Origin: Methylocaldum sp002005105
GTDB taxonomy: Bacteria; Pseudomonadota; Gammaproteobacteria; Methylococcales; Methylococcaceae
Assembly: GCF_051027545.1 (NCBI RefSeq)
Contig: NZ_CP194902.1
Span: 1,488,001-1,552,000, forward strand
DNA length: 64,000 bases
Direction: 5' to 3'
The position numbers and the translations under genes were made by a program. This document shows, one piece after another, positions 51,059 through 60,146 of this stretch. Position 1 is the stretch's first letter, and every line of letters starts with the position of its first letter. Below the pieces are notes generated by a model. The model did no database searches. It saw only the letters and a program-made list of their open reading frames with translations, and was not told the origin of the DNA.

Positions 51059-53227
51059 ATGAGCATCGAACCCGCCAATCCGGGACGCCGGCAATTCCTC
51101 AAATCGTCCGCAGCGCTCGGAGGCAGCCTGGTCATTGCCTTTTATCTGCCGCGCACCATGAAGTTCGCCATGGCGGCGGAAGATCCGGCCAAAACTTATC
51201 CGCCCAATGCCTTTATCCGCATCGGCGAGGACGAAACGGTCACGATCCTGATCAACAAGTCCGAAATGGGGCAGGGCGTTTACACTTCGCTCGCGATGCT
51301 GGTGGCCGACGAGCTGGAGGCCGACTGGAGCAAGGTCAGGGTCGAAGCCGCTCCGGTTGCGCCGGTTTACAACCATACCGTCTGGAACATACAGGCTACG
51401 GGCGGCAGCACGAGCGTCGCGACCTCCTGGGAGCAGCTCCGCAAGGTGGGTGCGGCCGGGCGGACGCTTTTGATTCAGGCCGCCGCCGATACCTGGAAGG
51501 TCAAGCCGGATTCCTGTCGTGCCGAGAACGGCTATGTCATCCATACGCCGACCCGGCGGCGCCTGTCCTACGGTGCATTGAGCGCCAAGGCCGCCGAGCT
51601 GCCGATGCCGGCCCAAGTTAAACTTAAAGATCCCAAGCAGTTCAAGCTGATCGGCAAGCCGACCCGCCGTCTCGATACGCCGGCCAAGACCAACGGCACG
51701 GCCCAATTCGGGATGGACGTGCAGTTGCCGGGGCTGTTGACCGCCCTGATCGCGCGGCCGCCGGTGTTCGGCGCCAAAGTGAAGAGCTTCGATGCCGCCA
51801 AGTCCAAAGCCGTTGCCGGCGTGGTGGACGTGGTTCAGGTTCCGTCCGGTATCGCCGTGGTGGCTAAGGATTTCTGGTCGGCCAAGAAGGGACGCGATGC
51901 TCTGGAGATCGTGTGGGATCGCGGGGCGAATGCCGATCTCTCTTCCGCGAAGCTTCGCGAGGATTTCGCCCGATTGGCCAGGATGTCGGGGCTTCCGGCC
52001 AAGGAAAGAGGCGATGCAACCGGCATTCTCGCCAAAATCGCCAAACCGTTCAGCGCCGAGTACGAAGTGCCTTATCTGGCCCACGCTCCCATGGAGCCCT
52101 TGAACTGCACGGTGGATCTTCGCGAGGACCGCTGCGAGATTTGGACCGGCACCCAGTTCCAGACAGCCGACCGCAACCGGGCGGCTACCATCGCAGGGCT
52201 CAAGCCGGAACAGGTCGAGCTTCACACCACTTTCCTCGGGGGCGGTTTCGGTCGGCGGGGAAACCCGCAGTCCGATTTCGTCAGCGAGGCCGTACACGTC
52301 GCGAAGGCGGTGAAGAAACCGGTCAAGGTGGTTTGGACCCGCGAGGACGACATCAAGGGCGGCTACTATCGCCCGGCCTTCCACGACCGGCTGACCGCAG
52401 GCCTCGATGCGAAAGGCAGGCTGGTCGCCTGGACCCATACCATCGTCGGCCAATCCATCGCCATCGGGACGCCGTTCGAAGGTGCAATGGTGCGGGACGG
52501 AGTCGATGTGTCATCCGTCGAAGGAGCGGCCGATCTGCCCTATGCGATTCCGAACATCCGCGTCGATCTGCACAGTCCCAAGCTCGACATTCCGGTGCTG
52601 TGGTGGCGTTCGGTGGGTCATTCGCATACCGCATTCGTGGTCGAGAGCTTCATCGACGAAGTTGCGCATGCCGTCCGCAAGGACCCGTACCGGTTCCGCT
52701 ACGAACTGCTGACGAAGCATCCCCGGCATCGGGGCGTCCTCGAACTGGCGGCGAAGAAAGCCGGCTGGGGCTCGGCCCTCCCTAAAGGCCGCGGGCGCGG
52801 CATCGCCGTGCATTCCTCGTTCGGCAGCTATGTGGCGCAAGTCGCCGAGGTTTCGGTGGAGGACGGACAACCCAGAGTGCATCGGGTCGTCTGTGTCATC
52901 GATTGCGGCCAAGTGGTCAACCCGGACACCATCGCGGCGCAAATGGAAAGCGGCATCGTCTGGGCGCTTTCCGCGGCGCTCTACGGGGAAATCACTCTGA
53001 ACAAGGGCGAAGTGGAGCAGAGCAATTTCACCGACTATCCGATCTTGCGGATCGACGAGATGCCGGCGGTCGAGGTGCACATCGTACCTAGCCGGGAGCC
53101 GCCGTCCGGCGTGGGCGAACCCGGGGTGCCGCCGCTGGCTCCGGCCGTTGCCAACGCGCTGTTCGCCGCGACGGGCAAACGCGTCCGCTCGCTGCCTTTG
53201 TCCAAGCACGATCTCAAAACCGCTTAA
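51059..53227 (+). CDS. Molybdenum hydroxylase large subunit (IorB-like), Tat-exported
   Basis: This is a 722-residue molybdopterin-binding subunit of the isoquinoline-1-oxidoreductase/aldehyde-dehydrogenase group. The N-terminus GRRQFLKSSAALGGSLVIA is a twin-arginine signal, so the folded heterodimer is probably exported. Cofactor-binding segments include KSEMGQGVYTSLAMLVADEL, THTTFLGGGFGRRG-type (HTTFLGGGFGRRGNPQ), VWTREDDI and the C-terminal GVGEPGVPPLAPAVANAL with the catalytic Glu. The electron acceptor is not encoded here: no cytochrome c subunit follows. The substrate (aldehyde or N-heterocycle) is unknown. Confidence 0.92.
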   Translation: MSIEPANPGRRQFLKSSAALGGSLVIAFYLPRTMKFAMAAEDPAKTYPPNAFIRIGEDETVTILINKSEMGQGVYTSLAMLVADELEADWSKVRVEAAPVAPVYNHTVWNIQATGGSTSVATSWEQLRKVGAAGRTLLIQAAADTWKVKPDSCRAENGYVIHTPTRRRLSYGALSAKAAELPMPAQVKLKDPKQFKLIGKPTRRLDTPAKTNGTAQFGMDVQLPGLLTALIARPPVFGAKVKSFDAAKSKAVAGVVDVVQVPSGIAVVAKDFWSAKKGRDALEIVWDRGANADLSSAKLREDFARLARMSGLPAKERGDATGILAKIAKPFSAEYEVPYLAHAPMEPLNCTVDLREDRCEIWTGTQFQTADRNRAATIAGLKPEQVELHTTFLGGGFGRRGNPQSDFVSEAVHVAKAVKKPVKVVWTREDDIKGGYYRPAFHDRLTAGLDAKGRLVAWTHTIVGQSIAIGTPFEGAMVRDGVDVSSVEGAADLPYAIPNIRVDLHSPKLDIPVLWWRSVGHSHTAFVVESFIDEVAHAVRKDPYRFRYELLTKHPRHRGVLELAAKKAGWGSALPKGRGRGIAVHSSFGSYVAQVAEVSVEDGQPRVHRVVCVIDCGQVVNPDTIAAQMESGIVWALSAALYGEITLNKGEVEQSNFTDYPILRIDEMPAVEVHIVPSREPPSGVGEPGVPPLAPAVANALFAATGKRVRSLPLSKHDLKTA

Positions 53228-53238
53228 GGGAAATCCCC

Positions 53239-54369
53239 ATGTCGCAAAGCAAGGAATTGCAGGACATTCTGGCCGCACTTAAGGACGGCGGAAAGCCGCG
53301 AGCATTGGCGACCGTAATCGAGGCCAAAGGCTCGACTTATCGGCGTGCCGGCGCGCGCCTGCTGATTCTGGAAGACGGCTCGACGGTCGGCGGTGTCAGC
53401 GGCGGCTGCCTGGAAGCCGATATCTGCGCCCGCTCCGAAGACATTGCCGCGGACGGTCGGCCGGCAGTCGTCACTTACGACCATACCTCCGATGCGGATT
53501 TGGTGTTTGGACTGGCGCTGGGCTGCAACGGCGTAATCCGCATCCTGGTCGAACCGCTGTTGCAAGGGGAGATTCCTGCCTATCTTCAGGCCGTCGAAAA
53601 TAGTCTCGGATCACGCCGACCGCTAGCGGTGGCCGTGGTCGTCGGCTGCGGAGGCGATCTTCGTCACCGATCGGGTGAGCGTCTATGGATCGGCGCGGAT
53701 AACGCCATCGGCGGAGAACTTGGACAAAGCCCGTATGCCGAGCGAATCGTCGACGATGCACGGATGGTGTTGAGCAGCGGCCGATCGGAACTAAAAACTT
53801 ACGGCAGCGGTTCGGGCGAGCTCGAGATTTTCGTCGAGGCGATCCGGCCGCCGTTGGCTTTGATCATCTTCGGTGCCGGCCATGACGCGATTCCCTTGGC
53901 GGATCTGGCCAAACGGCTGGGCTGGGATGTCACGGTAGTCGATGGCCGCCCCGCGTATGCCGCACGGGAGCGCTTTCCGATGGCGGACGAGGTGCGTTTG
54001 TGCCGGGCCGACGCCGTGGCGAACGAGATTTCGCTCGAAGGAGCCGGCGCGGCGGTGGTAATGAATCACAATTATCATCACGACCGGGCCATTCTCGCCC
54101 ATTTGTTGCATTCGCCAGTGTCTTATATCGGCATGCTCGGTCCACGTAAGCGCACTCAAAAGATGCTCGAAGAATTGGCCCAAGACGGTTTGAGCTTAGA
54201 TGAAGCTCGACTAGGTCGCCTCCACGGTCCCGTCGGCCTGGACATCGGCGCGGAAACGCCGGAACAGGTAGCCTTGTCCATCATCGCCGAAATCCTGGCC
54301 GTCTCGTCCGACCGTTCGGGGGCACCCCTCAAGTACCGCGAAGCGCCGATACACGATAGCCGGGCCTAG
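53239..54369 (+). CDS. xdhC: XdhC/CoxF family maturation protein
   Basis: This is a 376-residue maturation factor of the XdhC family. It binds the molybdenum cofactor and promotes addition of the terminal sulfido ligand before insertion into hydroxylases. The N-terminal XdhC_CoxI part has EAKGSTYRRAGARLLI and GGVSGGCLEADI. The C-terminal Rossmann-like domain has LIIFGAGHDAIPLADLAKRL, VVMNHNYHHDRAIL, and IGMLGPRKRTQKMLEEL. AAGGGAAA precedes the ATG, 11 bases after the large subunit. Confidence 0.92.
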   Translation: MSQSKELQDILAALKDGGKPRALATVIEAKGSTYRRAGARLLILEDGSTVGGVSGGCLEADICARSEDIAADGRPAVVTYDHTSDADLVFGLALGCNGVIRILVEPLLQGEIPAYLQAVENSLGSRRPLAVAVVVGCGGDLRHRSGERLWIGADNAIGGELGQSPYAERIVDDARMVLSSGRSELKTYGSGSGELEIFVEAIRPPLALIIFGAGHDAIPLADLAKRLGWDVTVVDGRPAYAARERFPMADEVRLCRADAVANEISLEGAGAAVVMNHNYHHDRAILAHLLHSPVSYIGMLGPRKRTQKMLEELAQDGLSLDEARLGRLHGPVGLDIGAETPEQVALSIIAEILAVSSDRSGAPLKYREAPIHDSRA

Positions 54370-54411
54370 TGCGCTTTCCGCGAGATGCCGGCGCGGGAAT
54401 TCCCGGCCAGA

Positions 54412-54440
54412 CGCAGGTCGGCAATTCTTTGCCGACACAT
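54412..54440. repeat. REP-like hairpin copy
   Basis: GTCGGCAA-TTCT-TTGCCGAC lies between the xdhC and CPBP gene ends. It is the same arm pair as at 6602 and 19846 with the loop changed to TTCT. Confidence 0.65.
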
Positions 54441-54460
54441 GGGCCCGAGTAACCAGCGGA

Positions 54461-55066
54461 TCAGAACGACCGGCTTTTTTCCCGACGGTAGGTCTGCGCC
54501 ACGGCGATGAAAGCCAGGAAGTCGTAGATGGCATGGATGAGAATGGGGATGACCAGATTGCGTTCGCCGCCGAAATCGAGCGCGATCCCGAGATAAACGC
54601 CGGTAAGTCCGGCAAGCAGTGCATAAAGAGGCGTGACCCAATGCACCAGGGCAAATACCAAGTTGCTGAAGGCGATGCCGCCTATCCATCCCCAGTTTTG
54701 TTCGAACCAGGGCTGAAGCAGGCCGCGAAACAGGATTTCTTCGGAAATGCCGGCCAAAAAGCCCAGGTACAGCAATTCTTGCCAGCGATAGCGGCTCAGA
54801 AAAGGCCCTAGTTTTTCTACCAAGAAGTTCTTTACCGCACGCATGCCGCTCCAAGGCAGGTTATAGGACAGGGCAAACAGCAAATAGAGGGGCAATGTGC
54901 CCACGATGCCCCAAACCAAGGCCATCGGGCTGAATCCGATATGCGCCAACGGATTGATCGAAACCGCCCAGCCTATCACGTAGGCAAGGAGAATCAGGCC
55001 GCCTTCGAACCAGGTGGCGATCTTCAGGAATTGGTTATATCGAGTGGGGGGTTGTTGGTCTAACAT
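54461..55066 (-). CDS. CPBP family intramembrane metalloprotease
   Basis: This is a 201-residue membrane protein of the CAAX/CPBP protease family. Motif 1 is ISEEILFRGLLQ (EExxxR), motif 2 FALVHW (FxxxH), motif 3 ILIHAIYD (H). About six helices are present. Bacterial members process or confer immunity to peptides, or act in stress responses; the target is unknown here. The symporter gene ends next to it at 55076 on the same strand, so the two may share a transcript. Confidence 0.87.
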   Translation of the reverse strand: MLDQQPPTRYNQFLKIATWFEGGLILLAYVIGWAVSINPLAHIGFSPMALVWGIVGTLPLYLLFALSYNLPWSGMRAVKNFLVEKLGPFLSRYRWQELLYLGFLAGISEEILFRGLLQPWFEQNWGWIGGIAFSNLVFALVHWVTPLYALLAGLTGVYLGIALDFGGERNLVIPILIHAIYDFLAFIAVAQTYRREKSRSF

Positions 55067-55075
55067 GGTTTCACA

Positions 55076-56470
55076 TCATGTGGAGGCTTCAGCAGCCGTA
55101 TTCAAGGTACGATTTTCCCAAACGGCCACGGAAAGATAGGCTATTAAGCTGGCCGCCAGAGATGCCAGATAAGGGGTCGCCAGCTCCAGCGCATAACTGC
55201 CGATCAGCCACACGGTCATGCCGACGACCAGCGCTGCGGCAGCGCTTTTGGCTTGGCCGATGCGAGTGAACAAGCCGAGCAGGATGACGACGAAAATCGG
55301 TGCGCCGCCGAAGGCTGACGCCTCTTCCACAAGCGCATACACGCCTTCGGCGTAGAGCGCCAACACATAGGCCACGATACCGAAGATCAACACGCCGGTG
55401 CGGGCAATGCGGACCTTGCCGGATTCGGATACGTTTCCCGCCAAAGGGATCACGAGGTTGTGGGAAACCAGAGCCGAGGCGGCGAGGAGGGCGCTGTCCA
55501 CGGTCGAGAGAATCGCGGAAATCAGGGCTCCGGCGAACAGCACGTAGGCAAAAGTGGAGAGGTGCTCTTGCGCGAGTCTCGGCAGGATCTGCTCCGGATT
55601 TTCGAGTTCCGGCAGCAGGTGAACGCCGAGCAGTCCGATAAAGACCGGAATCGATCCGGCCAGCAGATACAGTCCGCCTCCCGCCAGACAGCTCGCTCGG
55701 GCGACATGATGGGAGCGGCTCGCCAGGATGCGTGCGCACAGCTCCTGAGCGAACAATGAGCCGGTGATCGGTATCGCCCAAGTTTCAATCACTTCCAGCA
55801 GTGGTTTCTCGCCGCCGCCGAACAGCCTGAGTCGAGATGGCTCGATCGCACCGAAACTTTCTGCTAAGCCGCCGTTGGCCTTGGTTACGGCGTAAAAAAG
55901 AACGGCAAGGCCGACGATGAGCGCGATGCCCTGGATCAGGTCGGTGATGACATCGGCGAACAAACCGCCGTAAACCGTATAAATAATGACCACCGTCGCC
56001 GCTATCGTGATGGCGATTTCGACCTCGAAATCGGAAGAGGCCGAAATGACTTGTCCGAACGCACGAATCTGTGCCGCGGCCCACATGATGGACGTCGGGG
56101 CGAGCATAAGCACCGCCAGCCGCTCGACTTTGGGGGAATAACGGATTCGGAACAAATCCGCCAAAGTCGTGAGTTTTCTGCGCCAAAGGGGCACCGCGAA
56201 AAAGAGTCCCATCAGAAGGAGACAAGCGGCATAGCCGAAAGGATCGGCAGACCCGCCGGAAAGTCCTGACTGGTAGATCGATCCGGCGGCCCCGATGCAG
56301 GTTTCCGCCCCGAACCAGGTGGCGAAAACCGTGAAAGTGCCTAGCTTAAGCCCAAGCCTACGGCCGGCTAAAAGATAATCGTCCTCGCTGGATATATGTC
56401 TGGACACCAGCATGCCGATCAGCAGCTGGACCAGGATGTAGGCGACGATGCCGAGCAGCACGATATTCAT
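55076..56470 (-). CDS. Sodium:solute symporter family protein
   Basis: This is a 464-residue transporter with the SSS fold, about 13 helices. Family features are an N-terminal YLLAGRRLGLKLGTFTVFATWFG-type segment with W-F-G-A-E-T, the helix GLFADVITDLIQGIALIVG and SAILSTVDSALLAASALVSHN, which carries the Ser/Thr residues of the Na2 site. The substrate cannot be predicted. I prefer the ATG at 56470 over the GTG four codons upstream because homologues begin near this Met. Confidence 0.87.
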   Translation of the reverse strand: MNIVLLGIVAYILVQLLIGMLVSRHISSEDDYLLAGRRLGLKLGTFTVFATWFGAETCIGAAGSIYQSGLSGGSADPFGYAACLLLMGLFFAVPLWRRKLTTLADLFRIRYSPKVERLAVLMLAPTSIMWAAAQIRAFGQVISASSDFEVEIAITIAATVVIIYTVYGGLFADVITDLIQGIALIVGLAVLFYAVTKANGGLAESFGAIEPSRLRLFGGGEKPLLEVIETWAIPITGSLFAQELCARILASRSHHVARASCLAGGGLYLLAGSIPVFIGLLGVHLLPELENPEQILPRLAQEHLSTFAYVLFAGALISAILSTVDSALLAASALVSHNLVIPLAGNVSESGKVRIARTGVLIFGIVAYVLALYAEGVYALVEEASAFGGAPIFVVILLGLFTRIGQAKSAAAALVVGMTVWLIGSYALELATPYLASLAASLIAYLSVAVWENRTLNTAAEAST

Positions 56471-56947
56471 GGGCGGCAGCACACTAAGGCAAATTGGTGA
56501 AGCGATGGGCGCGTAATTCTAACGGAAAATGGCACCACAGATTAAAACTTGCGCTGTGATGCGTCGAATACGCGTAAAGGGTTGATGTGATGGAAGAATA
56601 TCCGCCCTGGAAAGCGGTCAATTCTAGGCTGATACGCGCCGAACCGTTGTCGGACGTTCGTCGAACAGGTCGGTTGATCGCGCCTGGCGCCATTCTCGTC
56701 TCGCTTTTGTTAGAAGGAGAGTTTGCTTTGTCTGGCAGACCAGGGGCTTGGGCATGGGCTTGGGAACTCGGCTTGAAGCCTTTGCCCGAGTATTCTAGGT
56801 GTTTGTCATCGCCGTCGACGAGGGGGTAAAGGCAAACGTCAGGCGATATTGGCGATATTATTGCGGCATATCGCCGGAAACCGCTGAACCGATGGCAGCT
56901 TTCGCCTGACTGCCGAGTTCAGCGGGGGCGATCGGTTTTAACCTTTT
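56471..56947. other. Intergenic region, no supported gene
   Basis: An 80-residue plus-strand frame at 56587-56829 has no family features and no good ribosome site, so I do not call it. Pyrimidine-rich stretches and GGCGATATTGGCGATATT direct repeats (56839-56856) are the only notable details. It should contain the promoter of the minus-strand symporter operon. Confidence 0.4.
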
Positions 56948-57331
56948 TTAACCTTCTCCGGGAAACAGCCCTACCGAGCCCGGTTTGAGGCGCTTACAGG
57001 CTACGACGATATCCTCCACGTGGCATCTGTATTTACCTGCTCCGGAGGCATCGCCGCTGCATTCCTCGCAAACCAGCTTCCCTTGGTCTTTAGCTTCGGA
57101 AACATACCATCCGTAGCCTTGCGTTTCGCAGAACCGTCTTGTGAATTTGTCGATGGTGTACTTATCGGTAGCTTTTTGCGAGGCTTCGTCCTTTGCGGCA
57201 CATTTTTGCGCCGGTATCGTATTTCCCATGAGGGTTCGCTCTATATATTCGGCCGCAAACGCCGTGCCGCAGGAAAAGAAGACGGCGGCCAACACGCAAA
57301 GTAATTTGGAACTTAACGCTCTTGTTCTCAT
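56948..57331 (-). CDS. Small exported Cys-rich protein
   Basis: This is a 127-residue exported protein, not recognised. A signal peptide (MRTRALSSKLLCVLAAVFFS, cleavage after AFAAE) is followed by a mature domain with five or more Cys (AQKCAAKD, RRFCETQG, LVCEECSGD, YRCHVEDIVVACKRL), likely disulfide-bonded. AAGAGGTCACC precedes the ATG. It is upstream of no partner on this strand except the distant symporter, and downstream of the 59-residue membrane peptide gene. Confidence 0.68.
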   Translation of the reverse strand: MRTRALSSKLLCVLAAVFFSCGTAFAAEYIERTLMGNTIPAQKCAAKDEASQKATDKYTIDKFTRRFCETQGYGWYVSEAKDQGKLVCEECSGDASGAGKYRCHVEDIVVACKRLKPGSVGLFPGEG

Positions 57332-57374
57332 GAAGGTGACCTCTTGATGGTGGTCTCGTAATACGAGGCGACGA

Positions 57375-57554
57375 TTAGTTCAAAACTCGGATATTCATTT
57401 GGGCCGCCTCTTCGGACAGTTGCTGGCGAATCGGGTCGTATTTGTCGTTTTCACTCAACTTCACCATCGCGATGACGCCGACCAGCGCGATCGTTGCGAG
57501 AGCGACATAAATCCAGAAATAATCTTTCTTTACTGCTTGGTTCTCGACATTCAT
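57375..57554 (-). CDS. Small single-span membrane protein
   Basis: This is a 59-residue protein with one hydrophobic helix (DYFWIYVALATIALVGVIAM, about 11-30) and a charged C-terminal tail (SENDKYDPIRQQLSEEAAQ). The ATG at 57554 has AGGG seven bases upstream; a GTG three codons earlier is an alternative. It may be co-transcribed with the exported Cys-rich gene 44 bases downstream. Function unknown. Confidence 0.55.
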   Translation of the reverse strand: MNVENQAVKKDYFWIYVALATIALVGVIAMVKLSENDKYDPIRQQLSEEAAQMNIRVLN

Positions 57555-57917
57555 TTTTTTCACCCTAATCCGGTTATAAGCTGGCCTTCAATGGCCAGGG
57601 GTTGTTAGGAGCCAGAGTTGCCGCAGATGCCGATAAAAGGTATAAGGTCATTGCGGTTTCTGCGTTTAGAATACGAAGAAGCCCGTTTTGGAACCCGGAA
57701 AACGGGGCCCTATCGATACTTTTCAGGCTGCAGCAGGGCATGCGGGAACGCCCGGCCGCTGCTTTTGGTATCGGGTCAATACTTTATGCCCGGCTTGTAA
57801 GTCCTGTCAACTAGGGCGCTTCGATTATTTTGGGCGAGCGATGAGGTCGCCGGCGTGATCGATATCCGCTCACGACAGCCGTCTCCGAATCACGTGGCGC
57901 GTCTTTATGCCGACGGA
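57555..57917. other. Intergenic region, no gene seen
   Basis: A stretch of 363 bases without supported coding. A weak inverted repeat around CCCGTTTTGGAACCCGGAAAACGGGGC (57688-57714) could fold (CCCGTTTT / AAAACGGG) and might end transcription of the minus-strand SRPBCC gene's neighbours, but there is no T run. Confidence 0.4.
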
Positions 57918-58475
57918 TCAGGCGGTCATGCTCGAATCGTCGATTTTGAGGCTGAGGTGTTGCGGTCTGGCCGAGTCGCCTAGCTTAATCGCCAGGGCAA
58001 TCAGATAGACATCCATGACGCCGTAATAACAGATTACAAAACGGTCGAAGAATCGAAGTAGCGGATTATGGATGTTTTCCTGCTCGGTGATGGTCAAAAC
58101 GGTACCGTCGCCGTCTTCTTCGAGTTCGTAAATCCAAGTACCGCTCAAGGGAAGGTCGTCGCCGACGATTTTGGTGACGAGGCGTGAAGGCAGTTTACGT
58201 TCGACTACTCGAAAATGTACTCGGCTATGCTGGGAACAGATTTCGTACCAGCTGGGCAGCCCGTCGATATCGGGACCGCGCTCGGTACGGTGCAATCCCG
58301 GCCGCCACGTCGCGTAAGATTCGAAATCATTGATGATGTCCCAAACCTTATTCGGCGGGGCGTTAAGGCGGATCCGGCTGGCGGCCACATGGGTTTTCGG
58401 CAATTTTCTCCCGACGAACGTCGCCGCCAAGATCAAGACGGCGAATAGCAGCACGATGAAGAAAAAAGTCGTCAT
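57918..58475 (-). CDS. SRPBCC (START-like) family protein with N-terminal anchor
   Basis: This is a 185-residue protein. An N-terminal helix (TTFFFIVLLFAVLILAATFV) anchors it in the membrane. Residues ~30-165 form a polyketide-cyclase/SRPBCC domain: IRLNAPPNKVWDIINDFESYATWRPGLH is the typical opening, and GTWIYELEEDGDGTVLTITEQE the central beta sheet. Such domains bind hydrophobic ligands. No partner identifies the ligand. Confidence 0.82.
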   Translation of the reverse strand: MTTFFFIVLLFAVLILAATFVGRKLPKTHVAASRIRLNAPPNKVWDIINDFESYATWRPGLHRTERGPDIDGLPSWYEICSQHSRVHFRVVERKLPSRLVTKIVGDDLPLSGTWIYELEEDGDGTVLTITEQENIHNPLLRFFDRFVICYYGVMDVYLIALAIKLGDSARPQHLSLKIDDSSMTA

Positions 58476-58555
58476 ATTGCCGACCCCGGCGGCCAGGAAG
58501 CCAAATTTCCGTTGAGAGTCCGGAAGAACGACGGAGGAACGCTCCTCCGCTGGAC

Positions 58556-59029
58556 TTAATCTTGCCAGCTATTATAGGGGTTCGTCGACAAACTCGTGTT
58601 GTAATAACGCGGATCGTAAGTCACTTCTTCACCCAACCAGCCGGGTTTCTCGAACGTTTCGTCCGGATTTCCCAGTTCGATTTCCGCGACCACGAGGCCG
58701 GTGTTGTCGCCCTCGAAAACGTCGATTTCCCATGTATGGGGCCCCACGTCGACGAAGTACCGGGTTTTTTCGATTAGGGGCCTGCGGCTCAAGGTGCTCA
58801 ACATGGTGTGAGCGTCGTTTGCCGGAATTTCGTATTCGAACTCCTGCCGCTGGGTACCTATGGTAACGCTCTTGATGTTGAGCCAGGCCCGGTCGCCGCA
58901 AACCCTCACCCGGACCGAGCAATGGATTTCGTTATTGAGATACCCCTGACGAAAATAGGCGGAATCCCTGACCGAATTGCGCCAACTGTCGTTTAGGACC
59001 AAAAATTTACGTTCGATTTCAAGCGCCAT
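58556..59029 (-). CDS. CYTH domain protein (triphosphate tunnel metalloenzyme)
   Basis: This is a 157-residue single-domain CYTH protein. The signature EIERKFLV is at residues 4-11. Charged residues lining the tunnel occur in FRQGYLNNE, SVRVRVCGDRAWLNIKS, FEYEIPANDA, IEKTRYFVDVG and TWEIDVFEGDNTGLVVAEIEL. Bacterial members hydrolyse inorganic triphosphate or nucleoside triphosphates. The catalytic EExExK-type acids appear intact. Confidence 0.9.
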   Translation of the reverse strand: MALEIERKFLVLNDSWRNSVRDSAYFRQGYLNNEIHCSVRVRVCGDRAWLNIKSVTIGTQRQEFEYEIPANDAHTMLSTLSRRPLIEKTRYFVDVGPHTWEIDVFEGDNTGLVVAEIELGNPDETFEKPGWLGEEVTYDPRYYNTSLSTNPYNSWQD

Positions 59030-59095
59030 CGTCGATATCTGCCGTGGAAGAAGGTGATGCGGTCTCGGTCGAGAGCCGCGATCCGAATGCAGCGC

Positions 59096-60019
59096 TTATT
59101 CCTGTGCATCCGCCCAGTCTTCCCAGTAGGGTTTCGGATGAAACCGTTCGCTCAAGAAATCGACGAAGGTTCTAACTTTGGCCGACAAGTGCTTGCGATG
59201 CGGGTAAACCGCATGAATCTCCAAGGGCGCCGGTACGTAATCGGTGAGCACCGGGTTCAGTCTGCCTTTGCGGATGTCCTGGCCGACCATATAAGTCGGC
59301 AGCAACACCAAGCCCAGACCGTTGATCGCGGCCATGCGCAAGGCATCTGCGACATTTGCTTCCATGTTGCCGGTGACCTTGACCACGGTGGTTTCGCCGC
59401 CGGGTATGCTGAACTGCCATTGGTCGCGCGGCGGCAAGCTGGAGTTGGTCAAGCAGTTGTGCTTACGGAGATCGTCCGGCGTCTTGGGTATTCCGTGCTT
59501 ATTGAAGTACTGGGGCGAGCCGCAAACGATACGCTGAGAGCTGCCCAGCTTGCGGGCGATCAGACTGGAATCGCGCATTTCGTCGAGATGAATCGCAAGG
59601 TCGAATCCTTCCTCGATCAAATCGATATAGCCCGCCTGCAGCACCAGCTCGACGTTCACCTCCGGAAACGCCTCCATGTAGGCGGCTATCGCCGGTGCCA
59701 AATGGTACGCGCCGAAGAACGGCGTCGCATTCACCTTGAGAGTTCCGCGGGGTTCCGTTTGCAACCGGGTGACGGCGATTTCCATTTCTTCCATTTCGTC
59801 GAGAATCTGCAGGCAGCGTTCCAGATAAACCATTCCAACCTCGGTGAGGCTGAGGTTTCGGGTCGTGCGGTTCAACAGCCTGATTCCGAGGCCGTTTTCC
59901 AATTGCATCACGTGCTTGGTCGCCATGGCTCGGGACAGTCCGAGTTCTTTGGCAGCCGAAGCGAAACTCCCGGCTTTCGCGACCTTGGTGAATACCAACA
60001 TGCTAGTCAATTTATCCAT
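59096..60019 (-). CDS. LysR-family transcriptional regulator
   Basis: This is a 307-residue LysR-type regulator of the CrgA/DmlR-like group. The HTH at about 1-62 shows FTKVAKAGSFASAAKELGLSRAMATKHVMQLE. The effector domain follows (PRGTLKVNATPFFGAYHLAPAIAAYM, DLAIHLDEMRDSSLIARKLG). It is divergent from the SgcJ/EcaC-like gene; the 127-base gap contains a palindrome beside the LysR start and a promoter for the other gene, so that gene is the likeliest target. Confidence 0.9.
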   Translation of the reverse strand: MDKLTSMLVFTKVAKAGSFASAAKELGLSRAMATKHVMQLENGLGIRLLNRTTRNLSLTEVGMVYLERCLQILDEMEEMEIAVTRLQTEPRGTLKVNATPFFGAYHLAPAIAAYMEAFPEVNVELVLQAGYIDLIEEGFDLAIHLDEMRDSSLIARKLGSSQRIVCGSPQYFNKHGIPKTPDDLRKHNCLTNSSLPPRDQWQFSIPGGETTVVKVTGNMEANVADALRMAAINGLGLVLLPTYMVGQDIRKGRLNPVLTDYVPAPLEIHAVYPHRKHLSAKVRTFVDFLSERFHPKPYWEDWADAQE

Positions 60020-60033
60020 GGTGATCCGAGTTG

Positions 60034-60103
60034 ATAATTTTAATTATGGAAACAATTCGTAAAGGTTATTAGATATTGTAAACCAACTTTGTTGCTCTAT
60101 AGT
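60034..60103 (+). promoter_or_regulatory. LysR-type palindrome and promoter of SgcJ-like gene
   Basis: ATAATT-TT-AATTAT (60034-60047) is a perfect palindrome 15 bases from the LysR ATG. TTGTAA (60076-60081) and TATAGT (60098-60103) with a 16-base spacer suit a sigma-70 promoter reading right. The palindrome lies just upstream of that promoter, as expected for a LysR activator site. Positional inference. Confidence 0.45.
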
Positions 60104-60146
60104 CTACAGTCGTGGGCAAAAAGTTTTAGCCTCAGGAGGTGGTCAC

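Noticed and set aside
51053..52453. 466-residue minus-strand ORF
   Set aside because: Antisense to the molybdenum hydroxylase large subunit, which is fully supported by cofactor-binding motifs.
56587..56829. 80-residue plus-strand ORF
   Set aside because: No ribosome site, no domain, and odd Ala/Trp repeats (AWAWAWE); more likely non-coding.
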